This document shows, piece by piece, positions 41,095 to 53,078 of a stretch of DNA of 64,000 bases. A program made the translations under genes and the position numbers. The notes below the pieces were generated by a model. It saw only the letters and a program-made list of their open reading frames with translations. It had not been told where the DNA came from and ran no database searches. The DNA is from Synchiropus splendidus (Eukaryota > Chordata > Actinopteri > Syngnathiformes > Callionymidae): NCBI RefSeq assembly GCF_027744825.2, contig NC_071347.1, forward strand, positions 9,609,501 to 9,673,500. Reading direction: 5' to 3'. Every line of letters begins with the position of its first letter. Positions within the stretch are counted from its first letter, which is position 1.

Positions 41095-43269
41095 CTCTCA
41101 GTTCATCCCCTTTGGCTGTGTCCAGGCTGGGGGACAAATGTATCATTCTTATTATCTTGTTTTCAAATGGTGCTTGAGGTCTGGATATGATGTTCTGTTA
41201 TTAACTAGAGATGAGGGTTTATCCATCTTTGCTTGAACCTCCTCTACTGACAAGTTTGCATCGCTGGGTATGAGGTTCACCCTGTCACCTCCCAGCGATT
41301 TCTGGATGAGATGTTGGTTTTAAACAACTGGAACACCGACTGAATGTCTGCTGCAAGTCAGTGTCTCCATAAACTTCACGACACTATTTTGACTTGCTGC
41401 ACGTGGTTGACTTCCAGGCTGACTGACCATGTTAGTGATAGCATCCAGATTGAGGTGACACAAGGCTAGCCGATAGCGACTCATATCAACACCTGCTTAT
41501 TTATGTTTACAGACTGTTTACTTATAAGTTTGACCTCAGCAAATGCATTTAAGTTTCGGGACCCAAAGAGATGATGGAAACTAAACGTAATTTTCTTAAT
41601 CAGAAAATCAAGTTTCAACCAAACACCTGCTGCTGTTTGCTTTAGAGGTTTTGTTTGCTTTAAGCTGCTGGGGAAGGCAGCCTTGGGTCTCACTAAAGTC
41701 CTGCCATTCGAATCGCGATCAAGGTAACTTTGAATTATCCAAAACATTCCCTTCTCACTCCTGCGGAACGACCCACTTAGTTGATGTGCAATGGGTGCAA
41801 CTCAACAACCACCTTTCCTGGAGTGAGAACTATTTATGGCGATTACTTTCGATGGGTTGTATAGCACTATATATTTGTATGTGATGTCTTTTTGTGTCAA
41901 AGTGTCTATCTTGAGTATATTGTACATATGCAGATTATATGAAATTTATGTTGAAGATTATTTGTTTGGTATATGATGGCTTATTTGCACACCTACCTCT
42001 CCCACCCCCCTTGATCTATAGTGTTGTGATTTTATGTTATGATTATGTGCACATATCTAATGAAGAATCATGTTCGAATGCAACTGGAATACTGCAGCAT
42101 GTTGCAGATGAATTAATGGCAACAGTTGTATTGGTGACAATTTCAGTAGTGGTACCCTTTATTCTGTCCCTTATTGAATCATCGGTGGAGGGCAGTGCAT
42201 TTTTACCACTTCAGATTACGGGACCTTTTAACAGGCAATATTTGCTGTGACAAAAAATACCATCATGGATGGTTAACATAAATAAAATTGTGTTGAGAAG
42301 GAACATGTATGACGAGCAAATAAATGAGAGGGAGCCAGTGGGCAGAGTGAAAATACAGGAAGCAAAGGTAGTGAAAACTGAGGGGCATTTGGGATCAGTC
42401 ATGTAAAGTTACTGACAGAGATCAAAGGAGGTGAAGAGCAGAGTGCAGGCAAGGTGGAACATGTGGAAGTGACAGAGGAGCGGCAGATAGAGGGAAAGGG
42501 AAGCTCAGTGGGAGAGTAGTGAAACCTACCACGACAGTTTTTTAGGTGAGGTGAAAGGAGAAGAGGATGACTATGGTGTTCATGGCTGCAGCAAAGGAGA
42601 GCATGAAGACTAGGAAGGATGCTCAAAATAGGTTGAGCTGGAGAAGGCTGGCTTGCTATTGGGCCCCCTGATAGAACATGGGAGACTGTAAGGTTTTTGA
42701 GGAATAAAAACGTAATTAACTGAGAAACCTGGTGGGGAAAAACACAACGACCTAATTTGAATGTGAGTGTGGCCCCAGGACCACTCAACTCTTCTCTTCT
42801 GGGACCAAAACTTTGTATTTAATTTATGTTATTTAGCATAAATGCTCACTGCTGAATAAAACCGAAACACTGCTCTTGGGAGATAAAGTTCGCAGCTGCT
42901 GTTGTGGGCTGGCTGCAGTGTGATAGTTGCAACCACAATTGGATCATCTGAAGCAAAGATTGTCTAAAATTGAAAGCCACAGGAAAAGGAGGAACAACAG
43001 ATCCTGCTAGACAGACTGGCACCTCCAGCCATATTGACATTGGTTTAGAGAGCAGCAACCAAAACATGGCACAATATCCCTTTTTGTCTTATACTGTATC
43101 TTGTCAAACGCCTCGCACATCTGCTGTCGTTGTGATTGTGCTATCATTTGTCTTTGTGTTATCATTTCGTATGGTTTGAACTCCCCCTGCTTTTTTTGTT
43201 TAATCTTGGGAAAAAAAGCCCTTAAGCTTTACGTAAACGTGAATTTTGGCTGATCTTGTGAATTTAGCG

Positions 43270-43295
43270 GTGTGTGTGTGTGTGTGCGTGTGTGG
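43270..43295. repeat. (GT)n microsatellite
   Basis: GT dinucleotide repeat with a single GC interruption at about 43,286, in the intergenic region. Confidence 0.9.
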
Positions 43296-43936
43296 GTCGG
43301 ACCATGTAGTGCTTTTGTGTAGATGTTAGCGTGACACTGCGGTATTTTGCTCTCCGATTGTCCGCACCGTGCTGTCGTCTCTTTTTTCTCCCTCTCTCTC
43401 GTGTCACACTCCTCGGCCATCGTTTCTCACCTGCATCTGCTGCCGGGGTGCAGGTGAAGGCAGGGCGGCTCTGGAACACCATGTAGACGAGTGTAAACTA
43501 TCCGAGAAAGCACAAAACAATGGGCACAAGAGATGGTACCACTTATGTAGATTTTCTTCAGACACTTGAATCTAGATCTCAACCGCTTTCGTGGTTGTAG
43601 ATTTCAGTCAGAGATTACTGCGCTCATATACACAAGGTCTGTTCATGTCTGTAAAACTTGATCGACAGGGCTGAGACGGCCGGTCGACATTTGTGTTGGT
43701 GCCCACGTAGATATTCACCAGATGTATATTGCCGACATAATCAGATCAGATATAAGAATGTAATGTAGATGTCAAGATGTATTATAATTATAGTGAAGAG
43801 TTTATGACAGTTTAATCTAAGAATTTGTGCTTTACACTTTACTTAACAAATCAATTACCAGCTCACTGATATGCAATAAATAAAAGACACACTAGAAAGC
43901 GTAAGATAGTGAAAGAAAGAAATATGGAATATATAA

Positions 43937-43956
43937 ATATATATATATATATATAT
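43937..43956. repeat. (AT)n microsatellite
   Basis: About ten uninterrupted AT units in A+T-rich intergenic sequence. Confidence 0.9.
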
Positions 43957-46900
43957 CACAATGGTCACACAATGTAAATAATGCAAGCAGAGACCGCAGG
44001 GGCCTTTAAGGGTCTGAACTCTCTTTGGGGCCTCTGTTCTCTTCCTCCAAGAGGATTACGGTGCATTATCGCACTTTAAAGACAAACACCCCTCCCACCC
44101 TTGTAGACCATCAAAGATGTCCATCCTTGACACGGAGGGTGTTGGTAAATGTGTGTGGTGAATGACCTTTACGTGGTTTACAATGCAATGGATATATTAA
44201 AAAAATGAATTATTTGTCTTCTTTGTCACAATTTGCTGTTCAATAAACGGATTGTCCTTATATGAAGAAGGTTGTCTTTTTCTTTTCATCCAAATGTATT
44301 TCATGTCCAGCCTGGAACAACTTGCTTCACAGGTGTGATCGGTTTTCCTCAGAGGGTTAGGAGGAGCGTGAAGAGTCGGGGGTTGGTGCAGATGATCCTC
44401 TCTGCAGTCCAGGGGCAGGTTGTCATAAATAGTATCTATCCTTGGAGATGACGGCATCTCTGTTGGGGGACCCGATGCTGCCCAGGAAACCAGAGCTCCA
44501 CCGCAGATATCTATTGTGCTAGAGATTAATAATGCATGATATTTTTCTGTCATTTAATCTCCGTTGTAAAATAACACGGATTCATTCTTCAAATGACTGA
44601 ACTGTTTCCCTTTTTTTGTTTCACTATCACAACAAATATTCTGATTAAAGCACAGAATGGACGGCCACACAGAGTTTCAAATCCTTATTTTTTAATTTAC
44701 TGACACAGATACAGAGTGCTAAAGAATACAAGTAACTCTCCTGTGGTACAGAAGGGCTGTGTTTTCAAATGAGCATAAACAACACCCGTCCTTAGTGGTT
44801 GGCATCATGATTCCCAGTTGGGTTTTCTCCTGAAACAACTGAGCGATTCCGAGTTATACCTCTAATATAAAGAGTGGAAATCTTCGAGTTAGTCCATAAC
44901 TTCCTTCCCTATTTCTTTCTGAACTCCTTGCATTAATAAATATTTCATCAATCTTTCTTTCATCTGTATTTTTGTAACAACTAATCGGTCGTTGCCCGGT
45001 GTCGCCACCGGGTGTCAGTAGCGAGCCACAGTGGAGCAACATTCACGCACTGGCAGAAATGGTAAAAGTGTCAGCAGTTTTTCTGTACTACAGGTGTAAG
45101 CTCAGCTTGGCGAGTGTGTTTTTCATCCCCATCTCATTCCCTCTCATGCAAGCGCGTCTATCTCTCCCAGCTGTCTGTATGTTCGGAATTTGCATGATGC
45201 GATTATGGAAATGCACCTGCACCTGATGATCACTGAGGACGGCCGAAAAAAAATCCTCCCAGTTTCTTGCATTTTCAGCAGAAGCGATGTTGCAAGGGGG
45301 ATTTGTTCTTCATTCATCTTCTGCTATAGCGTTAAGAGCATTTGTTTGTGAATTTTGCAGCACAAAACACACAAGTCAATTACATCATCGCCACCTCAGG
45401 CCAACCTTATTGCACATGCACACAGCTTCAGATCTTACTATTTTCAGGAGCGGTCAGATTTCATATTGAACCAGGCGCCTCTTTGAGATATTACTTTCAT
45501 CAGACTACTCCAGTGTTTACTCTGAGGCAAAGGATCCGTTTACCTCAACAAGAAGACTTTGAAATCAAAGTATGAGCCAGTGCCCCGTCCAATCCCTTTC
45601 ATGTGCAGTGACTTAAGCTTCTGCTCGGAACTATTATTAGCGTTCGATGCTTTTCAGCGAGAGCCGAGGAGAAGGTGGAGCAAACGTAGCTAAAGTTGAG
45701 CTTAAAATCAGCCAGGGATGGACAAATGGAGAGGTGTGGAAAGCTGAGGGCCATCGATGGAAGGAGGGCTGGAGGAGAGGAGGGGATGATGGTGATGTGC
45801 ATATAGGTCATTAAATCAATGGGAATCAGGTTTTTGAAGGGGAGAGAAGGAGGGTATTTATAGACGGCCGTGGAGACAGATGCATCAGTGACAGGCACAA
45901 TGATGCCGGGAGCACGGAAGTGGAAAAATCTGGGAATGGAGAGCGGTCGAATTAGTCTGCAGAGAATTCTCATCATAAATGGTCAAAGATTTCAGATCGT
46001 GAGCAAACAGCATGGAGATGGGAAACAAAACAAAGTGCAGTCAAATGGAAATCACTAAAGGATGCTCTGAGCTAAATGACCTCCGCTGGAGCTGTTGACA
46101 AAACATCGGAATACTGTTCCAGGAGAAGGGCAATCATCACTGAGTCATGTGAAGCGGTGATAGATGAGCCGACGCCTGGACGTTCTCCTGAGAAGAACCG
46201 GTGTGTTGTGGATTCGCCTCACTGTACTATACGTATTTTACTATCAATGACAAAGCAAACAGGCGCCTGTCGAATGACAGGCCAGCACGGCTATTTATAT
46301 CATTCCTTTGTAGCGGGCAATCTCTTTGATCCTGGCAGCTGCGGAGCTTCTCAGAGAATTGACGACAGAGAGCGGGACCATAATTGAGGTTATTGTTTTA
46401 ATTTGCCGCTGTACCGTCTTTCCCTGAGTCACGGTCAAGGACAAAGTGTTCTCCGGCACTTCCCGGGCGGCCTGCGTGTGATGCAAGGTGGTGTGAGGTC
46501 TGGCTGATACAATGATCTGCAGCTCATATCTGCATCTAATTTAGGGTTGATCTGCATAGCAGTCACCTCACCTTGGATCATGGACTGACAAAGGACGCGC
46601 TCAATTAGTGCTTGAAAGCACTTGATCTTTGGCTGGGCTTAATGATTTGGCCAATAAACCTGCGTAGGACATCTGCTTAAAAACACAGGCGCCTGAAAGA
46701 GCACGGCTCAGTTTCCTAAATAAGAGATGTGTGGTGTTGAAAGGCTCAAACTAGGTGCCTTCTGGAAATGTAGCTAAGCCACACTGTTCAAAAAACATGT
46801 CACCAACATATCAGCTCACCAAAATATGTGTTTCTTAGCTGAAAGACCGCAGCCAAAAATATACCTCACATATTTGAAACTTTAGACTTTATAAATTTAT

Positions 46901-48910
46901 AAGTTTTTTAGCATTTTGTAAAGACGACATTAGACATCTTACACTGGATTAAAGTATATTGGTCGCTCTGTTAGTTTGCCGATTGGTGGTGTCTCCTCCT
47001 GCCCTTCAAAACTTTAACCTTGCAGTTCCACCAATTGTCTTCATCCCTGTCCATGTCGCATCCATAAATGCTGAGTCGACTGAGGAGAAATCCTCATCCA
47101 CACGGCTCAATGTGGTGCTGTGTTGCCCATGGAAGAAACAGAGTAAGGGGTGTGGCACATAAAAGCAGAACAAACATAATGAAGAATGTCAGTGAGGACC
47201 TTCACACTTCAAATGATAACAACATAAGAGAATGTGGACTAAAGAAACATTGTCAAGGACGTCCAGAGAATCACCTTTAGATATGTTTAACTAAGCTAAA
47301 TGTTTGCGACAATCAAACTTTATAAACTGTGTGATAGTGTGCGAGTCATGCCATGATGCAGATGTGAAGATACAGACAGAGACATGATGTGAAATGGATC
47401 GACTCTGGGGCTCAGTTTCATACAGGTGAGGTTTCAGTGACTGGCTTAGTGTAGGTGTAAGGGCGGTTAGCTCAGTTTACTCCATTGAATGTCTCTTATG
47501 GGTTATGTGTGTGAGCGTGTAGGACACACATGCATGTTTTTTGTCATTTAAATAAAGTTTTGGACGAGACATTTGGGCTTCCACCATCGACTGCCAGTGG
47601 TGCGACGCACAAAAGGATGCCTGCTGCGCCACGACGACGCACAGCAGGAGCCTACTGGCCCGTATGAATGGGAGCTGGTTACTATGAACCCAGCCATTCA
47701 ATGGACCGATAAAAGCAGTATCGGCTGGAATATGACACGGGGTCGCAGCCAAAGGAAGACAAAGGATCCCAAGAAGTGAAGATATCAGTAACCATGATTT
47801 GCCGTTGCTCACCCTCATTTCTACATGCAGTTAAAAACAGTCACAGCTGAGTCTGCTAGATTTCATCTGACTGTTATCACCAGACCCAAAACGGTCATTC
47901 CTGCTCAACCCAGACGTGCACGAAGCCCGGTCGATCGCTGCCTTGATCTGATTTCGTACCGCCCACGGCCTCTTTCATCAAATGCTTTATCCGAAGCCCC
48001 CCAGCATTGTCCAACAGAGAAAATAAACCACAATGGAGTAAAAAATAAAAAAGCAACAGTAAATAAAAAAGACTTCACTTCAGCTCCAGTCAGTCAACTC
48101 AAAGACAGCTAGCTGACATGCTAATTTGGAAACGCTACCATCTGAAGTGATGCACACTTCACGTACTGAACCTCTGAATAAGATCATTGCTCTTTTAGTG
48201 GATCATGTTTTCAGGTCTGTTACCACAACGCATTGATAAAATCTTAACTGATTTTCTTCCTAATTGAAATATGAAACCGCGGCTGCTCCATTTGCAAATG
48301 GATGTCAGCACCATTGTATATTTGTTCACGCCGACGTGGCGCAGGTCTCTAATGTGTTGTGTGTTTGTACCATGGATGACGTGTTGCTTTATCACTGCTT
48401 TGAAACGGTGACTCCACAGCTACTACTTCCTGTTATTGGATGGTCCCACAATGGTTCTGATTCAGTCACCTGAGGAGGTGTAATCGTACCTGTTATGTTC
48501 TTATATTAATGTGTCATATTAATATGGAGAAAGCAATTGACAACTGGGATGGGAATGACATCATCCCGGGATGCACCTCACTAATCCCAGCAGTGCATTA
48601 AAAAGATGGTGGGGTGCGACTCCTCGATTAATAAGAAGTAAAGAAGTAAACACGTGATTCTGGGCCAAAGTCAATCTCCATTCAAGAAGGAACTGCAGGA
48701 CCGAAAGATCAAATCGACCCGGACCTTTGGCCTGGTAACATCGCCCAGCACAACAGGTCGTTTCCCCGCTCAAAGTCACCCACAACGAACATCACCCGCG
48801 TGCACGTGCAGGTCCGGACTGGACACAGAGAACCGACAGGCCGAGGTGTCAGTGGAGGACACGAAGCAGAGCAGAAGTCACTTTCGCTGGTTCGTCCTCT
48901 CTCAGCCGGC

Positions 48911-48965
48911 GGAGAGAGAGAGAGAGAGCGAGCGAGCGAGCGAGGGAGGGAGGAGAGAGGAGGAG
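48911..48965. repeat. GA / GAGC / GAGG simple repeat
   Basis: Purine-rich array starting with (GA)n, then (GCGA)n, then (GGGA)n, within the candidate 5' UTR. Such GAGA-type tracts are common near vertebrate promoters. Confidence 0.85.
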
Positions 48966-49146
48966 AGAGTGAGAGGACCTTTCTATCCATCAGGAGGAGA
49001 CTCGGCTGCCGAGGAGCAACAAAACAACGCTTCAACCAGCAACCGCAGCAGCAGCAGCAGCATCTCCAACTCAGCCCGGAGGAGGAGTAGCGAGCGCAGG
49101 AGACCGCGCCGTCGTGTTCGCCTGGAACTAACGCAACTAAGCAGCC

Positions 49147-49180
49147 ATGTATCTCAACAGAGAGGAGGACGGCAGCAAAG
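49147..49180 (+). CDS. Putative first coding exon, gene not recognised
   Basis: ATG at 49,147 opens MYLNREEDGSK plus one base of the next codon, then a consensus splice donor. Eleven residues are too few to name a family and I do not recognise them. The next 14.8 kb contain no obvious second exon, so the first intron would run past the right edge. Genes with such long first introns are often regulators of development, but this is only an inference. Confidence 0.4.
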
Positions 49181-49240
49181 GTAAGAAACCTGCCACTCCG
49201 TCCGGCTGCATGACACTTTGAAGGTGTTTCATTCCTCGTT

Positions 49241-49259
49241 GAGGAGGAGGAGGAGGAGG
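49241..49259. repeat. (GAG)6 trinucleotide repeat
   Basis: Six GAG units just after the splice donor of the candidate first exon, so within its intron. Confidence 0.85.
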
Positions 49260-50989
49260 GTGCTGCCTTCCTCTGGCACGATGTTGCTCCAAGTGTGGGA
49301 TGCCATTATGTAATACCAGTGCAGTTTAATTGCCTCCTATGGATCTTCTTTCGTGCACCTGTGGTCCCGTTGTATTAATGTGTGGAATTGTGTCAAACAC
49401 AAGGTCAAAGCCACCGCCACATTCAAGTGCTGTCAGCGGTGAACAGGTTTCTCATTCCTTCCCTGAGAATCCACCCTAAACACGAGTGGTGGGGAGGTGT
49501 ATTGTGGAGTAATCTGCCCCACGTGTTGTTGAGGCGTGATGTCCTCACGAGAGGGCTGAGGGTTGCACAGGCAATGTCACTTACCCGCTTGATCTTCAGG
49601 TTATAGAACAACACCTGCTGCTGATGGTGATGATGGTGATGCTGAGGAGGAGGTGAGGAGGGTGCAAAAGAGCAAAAGGCAGGGTGGGAGGAGCCATTTT
49701 TGTGTTCATTTCCCTGTGAGATAATGTGATCTCACCACACACCGACAACAACATGATACTGTAGGGGGATGTGCGAGCTCAAGAAGATAAGAGAACATGC
49801 TGGTGTGCACAGATGAAGGAGCCGACTGCCGGGGAAAAGCAGAGAACTGAAGTTCAACTGCTGTTTAGATGCCAGTGGATACTCAGTGGGCACTCCCGAA
49901 TCTGAGGCCATGGGTCCAAGCAATGGAACATGAGTTTTCATATCAACAGAAACAGTTATGCAATGAATTGAAGCCCTGCTGTTGAATGTGCAGTATCCTT
50001 CTGAAAGTGGGGGCAGCCTGTTGTGAGGGTGTCTGTGAAGGGAAGAACGGGCATCAGAAGAAGGCGACCATAGATGCAGATGTATGGGTGGTATTGAAGG
50101 CAGAAGGCTGTTGGAGCTGCTGGAGTTATGTGACTGGTCTCATGGTTGGAGATGCACGGTGACGGTGACTCTCTCCATCATGCATGTCATATTTGTATTT
50201 AATGATGAATAGCAGAGAGAGGAATTTTGATACAAAAAATGAGATGTGGCTATGGCAGAGAGAAGACTGGCCCAAACTGTTGGACGATTTCAATTGCTAC
50301 TGTCCACTTTCCAAAGTCACCTATAAAGTGGTTGTGTTGCTTGACCTTGAAACTCAGATTTCAGCTTTTTTTCTTTGTCAAAATGTGGTGAAAAATGACT
50401 CCAATGTCAGCACTCCCTCACCATCAGTCGAGACTCCGCCTTTTAAGGAGGACTGTGAAGGATGCACAATGTGCTCCACTTTTATGTTCCTTGTCAAAAT
50501 ATGATATGGCTGCCTCCACCCCATGTGGTGGGAAGAAATCCCGGGAACAATCCAGAATATATGGTCATGTTTTGTGACGTGTTTTTGTAAACCAGGTTCA
50601 CTTTTCTTTCTCCTTTGTTCACAGTTTGTATTGCAAAACATTAAATCACACTAAATGCAGTCAAAGTGTTGCTCCATGTCAGTAATGTGCTTACTGCTGT
50701 GTTTTTAAAGTCACTCTATCACTGTAGCTTTTCAGCTTCTGAGTCTTCTTCCTCTTCAGCCTCACGTTGTGGTAGATTTAATCTAGCCCCTCGCTCAACT
50801 AAAAACACGCACTATCCTGCAGCTGAAACAGAAAACACAGTGTAATGGAGCCCCATGGTCAGTTTTTGATCCACACTCACTGGTGTATTATATGCTGCAG
50901 CTAATATAGTTCACATATTGAATGAATTCAGTTGAGTTGGAAACAGGCTTAGATGAAGCTACTGGGGTTCTTGTTGGGATTGAATTGGA

Positions 50990-51110
50990 AGGACAAAATC
51001 GGAATGAGTATATCAGAGGGGCTGCTCATGTGGAGAAGTTTGAAGACAAAGTAAGGGAGGTTAGACTCATGGGGAGGGGAGGAAGGAGACGTGTTGAGTA
51101 CAGGTTGAGC
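50990..51110 (+). mobile_element. Fragment of a LINE, 3' end of the reverse-transcriptase frame
   Basis: The plus-strand frame reads RNEYIRGAAHVEKFEDKVREVRL. This matches the fish LINE segment that normally reads RNEYIRGTAHVGRFGDKVREARL and is followed by a WFGH motif, here lost. It is the segment of the element downstream of the part found inside pnpla2, so both fragments probably come from one family. It is too short to be active. Confidence 0.7.
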
Positions 51111-52805
51111 TTCTAGGGAAAAAGAGATGAGTCAGAAAATCTATGAGGATAAAAACTGCAAATCAATGCATTGTATTTACTATATTTATTTGTGTATTCC
51201 CTAAAAAAAATACATCTTTTGAAGGATTGAATTTAGATCTGAAATGTATTTTCTCCACTTCACCAGAGCGCCTGTATTTTATCATATTTATTGCCTCTGT
51301 TTGAATTGAGATAAGCGCGTCTACAGGGAGGGATCTGACTGCAAATCCTAAAGGTACGGCCAGTCCGATTTTTCAAACGTGTTGGGTTACGAGTTAGCAT
51401 TTAGTGACACCCCAATAATTGATAAAGGCAAGTGGGTGTTCCTCTGTGGTCCGTGTCTCCCTCACCCCGCTACTGTGTCATTTAAATTCACTCGGCATCT
51501 CAAGGTGGATTGGCAGGAGAAGGTGAAAAGGTCCACTATGAACATATTGATTATAGCCTTGCAGGATTAAAAAGGGGGATGTGGGCTGTTAAGGTTGGTC
51601 TTTTGAGCCCAACAATCACATAAACCGCTGTCAGACATGTTTCAGGAGTGGACCCGACTGAGGAAAGTAGACCATTTCAGGTGAAAGACCCGAACAATGA
51701 GCATGATGTGGCACCCGGTTATTGTCTCTCTTCAGTCTGACGGCTTAATGGTTCATTATTTATATCTACCGGAAAACACTCAACACCTATTTAGACTACT
51801 TACTGATGTTTGCGCAGCAGCATGTGCTAGCAGCGCTTAAGTGGGGCCCATTACCAGACAATAGAGACATTTAGATCAACCAAACCATAGATTCCTACAT
51901 GTGAAACGTCCAGCTTTAGAGAGCCAAATTGTGAAAGCCTTAACCAAACCTGAACATGGTCTAGTGCACCTACGTAGTTGGTGTTATTGTGAGGGTGTCA
52001 TATGTTCCATATTAGCCCTGCAACTCTTTTTGTTTTTCCTTGTATCTGAGCTAAATATAAAGGGTAACATTGAGCATTAAAACAATCTCTCCAGAGATTG
52101 GTGCAAATGGCACATTTTTACAGCTCTCAAAAAAGAAAGTCTTATTTCTGCCGGTTTTGTTCACAAAATGATATTTATTCTCAAAAAACAGTGCGAGAAT
52201 AGATGAAGTTTAATGCGCATCTATATATATAGAACAGTTGGCCATAATGCCGCCTTCACACTTCAGTGTGTTTCTCCTCTTTAGCTGTCACCCTCAAGTG
52301 TGAAAAATCTGTCAGGCTGGTTGCAGCATCACTCTTGCGTGTGCCCAAAACAGAGGACCACCGCTAGTTGTGAAATGTTGTCACTGATGAAAAAGAAGAG
52401 GATAGTCTGTTCTCTAAGACGGGCATATGAACTCAATCTGATATGATGTGAGAGATGTCCAAACAGATGTAACAAGACCCTGATCGCTGTTGGTATCCTA
52501 AAAAAAGACTTCAAAGCTTCCAATATTACATACATTAAAACCGTTCCCTTCAGTTGTAGCTGCCTTTGTAACAGTAATGGACTGGGAGAACAGTGTTATG
52601 TGTATTTAACATGCTCCTGAAATATGCTTCGTGACACAAATTTTGTGCAAGATGGCTAAAAAGGCTGCATCAGAAAAGAAACCGACATGAATCCCAAACT
52701 ATTTAAATGAAGATTCCTGGTTTGCTGTGAGACTTCAGTGGGATCATCTCACTAGTGGACTGAGGTTGTCAGTTCATTGCGTTTCTTCAGCATTTGACTC
52801 TAGAG

Positions 52806-53078
52806 CAGTGGTGGACTAACTGTTCCACAAAGGGCTGCAGTGGTGCTGGTTTTTGTTCCAGACAGTCAAGAGGACACCTTTTCACCCACCCATGCTGCAG
52901 AGGGACACATTTGACAAGAGGCATCATAGCTTTTAAGTCAAGTCTTCACTACACATACTGAATGTTTACTACAGGCAAAACGTTTCCAGGCTGCCACCTT
53001 CTCATGACATGACGTCAGGAGTGGGCAAACTGTTTTACCACCCCACTGGCCCATCGAGGGCCAGATTGGACACCACTG
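52806..53078 (+). mobile_element. hAT-type MITE of about 273 bp
   Basis: The left end CAGTGGTGG and the right end CACCACTG are inverted terminal repeats in the style of the hAT consensus CAGTGGTGTCC. The eight bases to the left, CTCTAGAG, fit the hAT target preference nTCTAGAn, and the right flank CGCTAAGT may be its decayed copy. No open frame of interest lies inside. Confidence 0.6.

Larger units (their letters stand above)
38547..48650. other. Intergenic region downstream of slc25a22
   Basis: About 10 kb without a recognisable gene. It holds hAT-like elements near 39,186 and at 40,791-41,094, a GT repeat at 43,270-43,295, an AT repeat at 43,937-43,956, purine-rich sequence at about 42,400-42,660, and a candidate conserved non-coding block near 46,270-46,450. 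Many short frames exist, but none resembles a protein family that I know. Confidence 0.5.
48650..49180 (+). other. Candidate first exon (5' UTR plus start) of an unidentified gene
   Basis: The stretch is GC- and purine-rich with a GA/GAGC array (48,911-48,965), a GCA array near 49,045-49,062 and GGAGGAG tracts. It ends with an ATG in good context (GCAGCCATGT) and a strong donor, AAAG|GTAAGA, at 49,180/49,181. This looks like the leader of a long developmental or neuronal gene. The start of transcription is not defined. A 176-codon frame across the same stretch is probably a by-product of the repeats. Confidence 0.45.

Noticed and set aside
42399..42788. Open frame of 129 codons on the minus strand
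   Set aside because: Proline/serine/leucine-rich protein opposite a purine-rich stretch, with no recognisable domain. Probably a by-product of base composition.
45599..45976. Open frame of 125 codons on the minus strand
   Set aside because: There is no family resemblance, no splice context and no start context, and its composition follows purine-rich DNA on the opposite strand.
48654..49184. Open frame of 176 codons on the plus strand
   Set aside because: It spans GA, GAGC and GCA repeats that suppress stop codons, gives Glu/Arg/Ser-rich low-complexity protein, and crosses the splice donor at 49,180. It is better explained as 5' UTR sequence.
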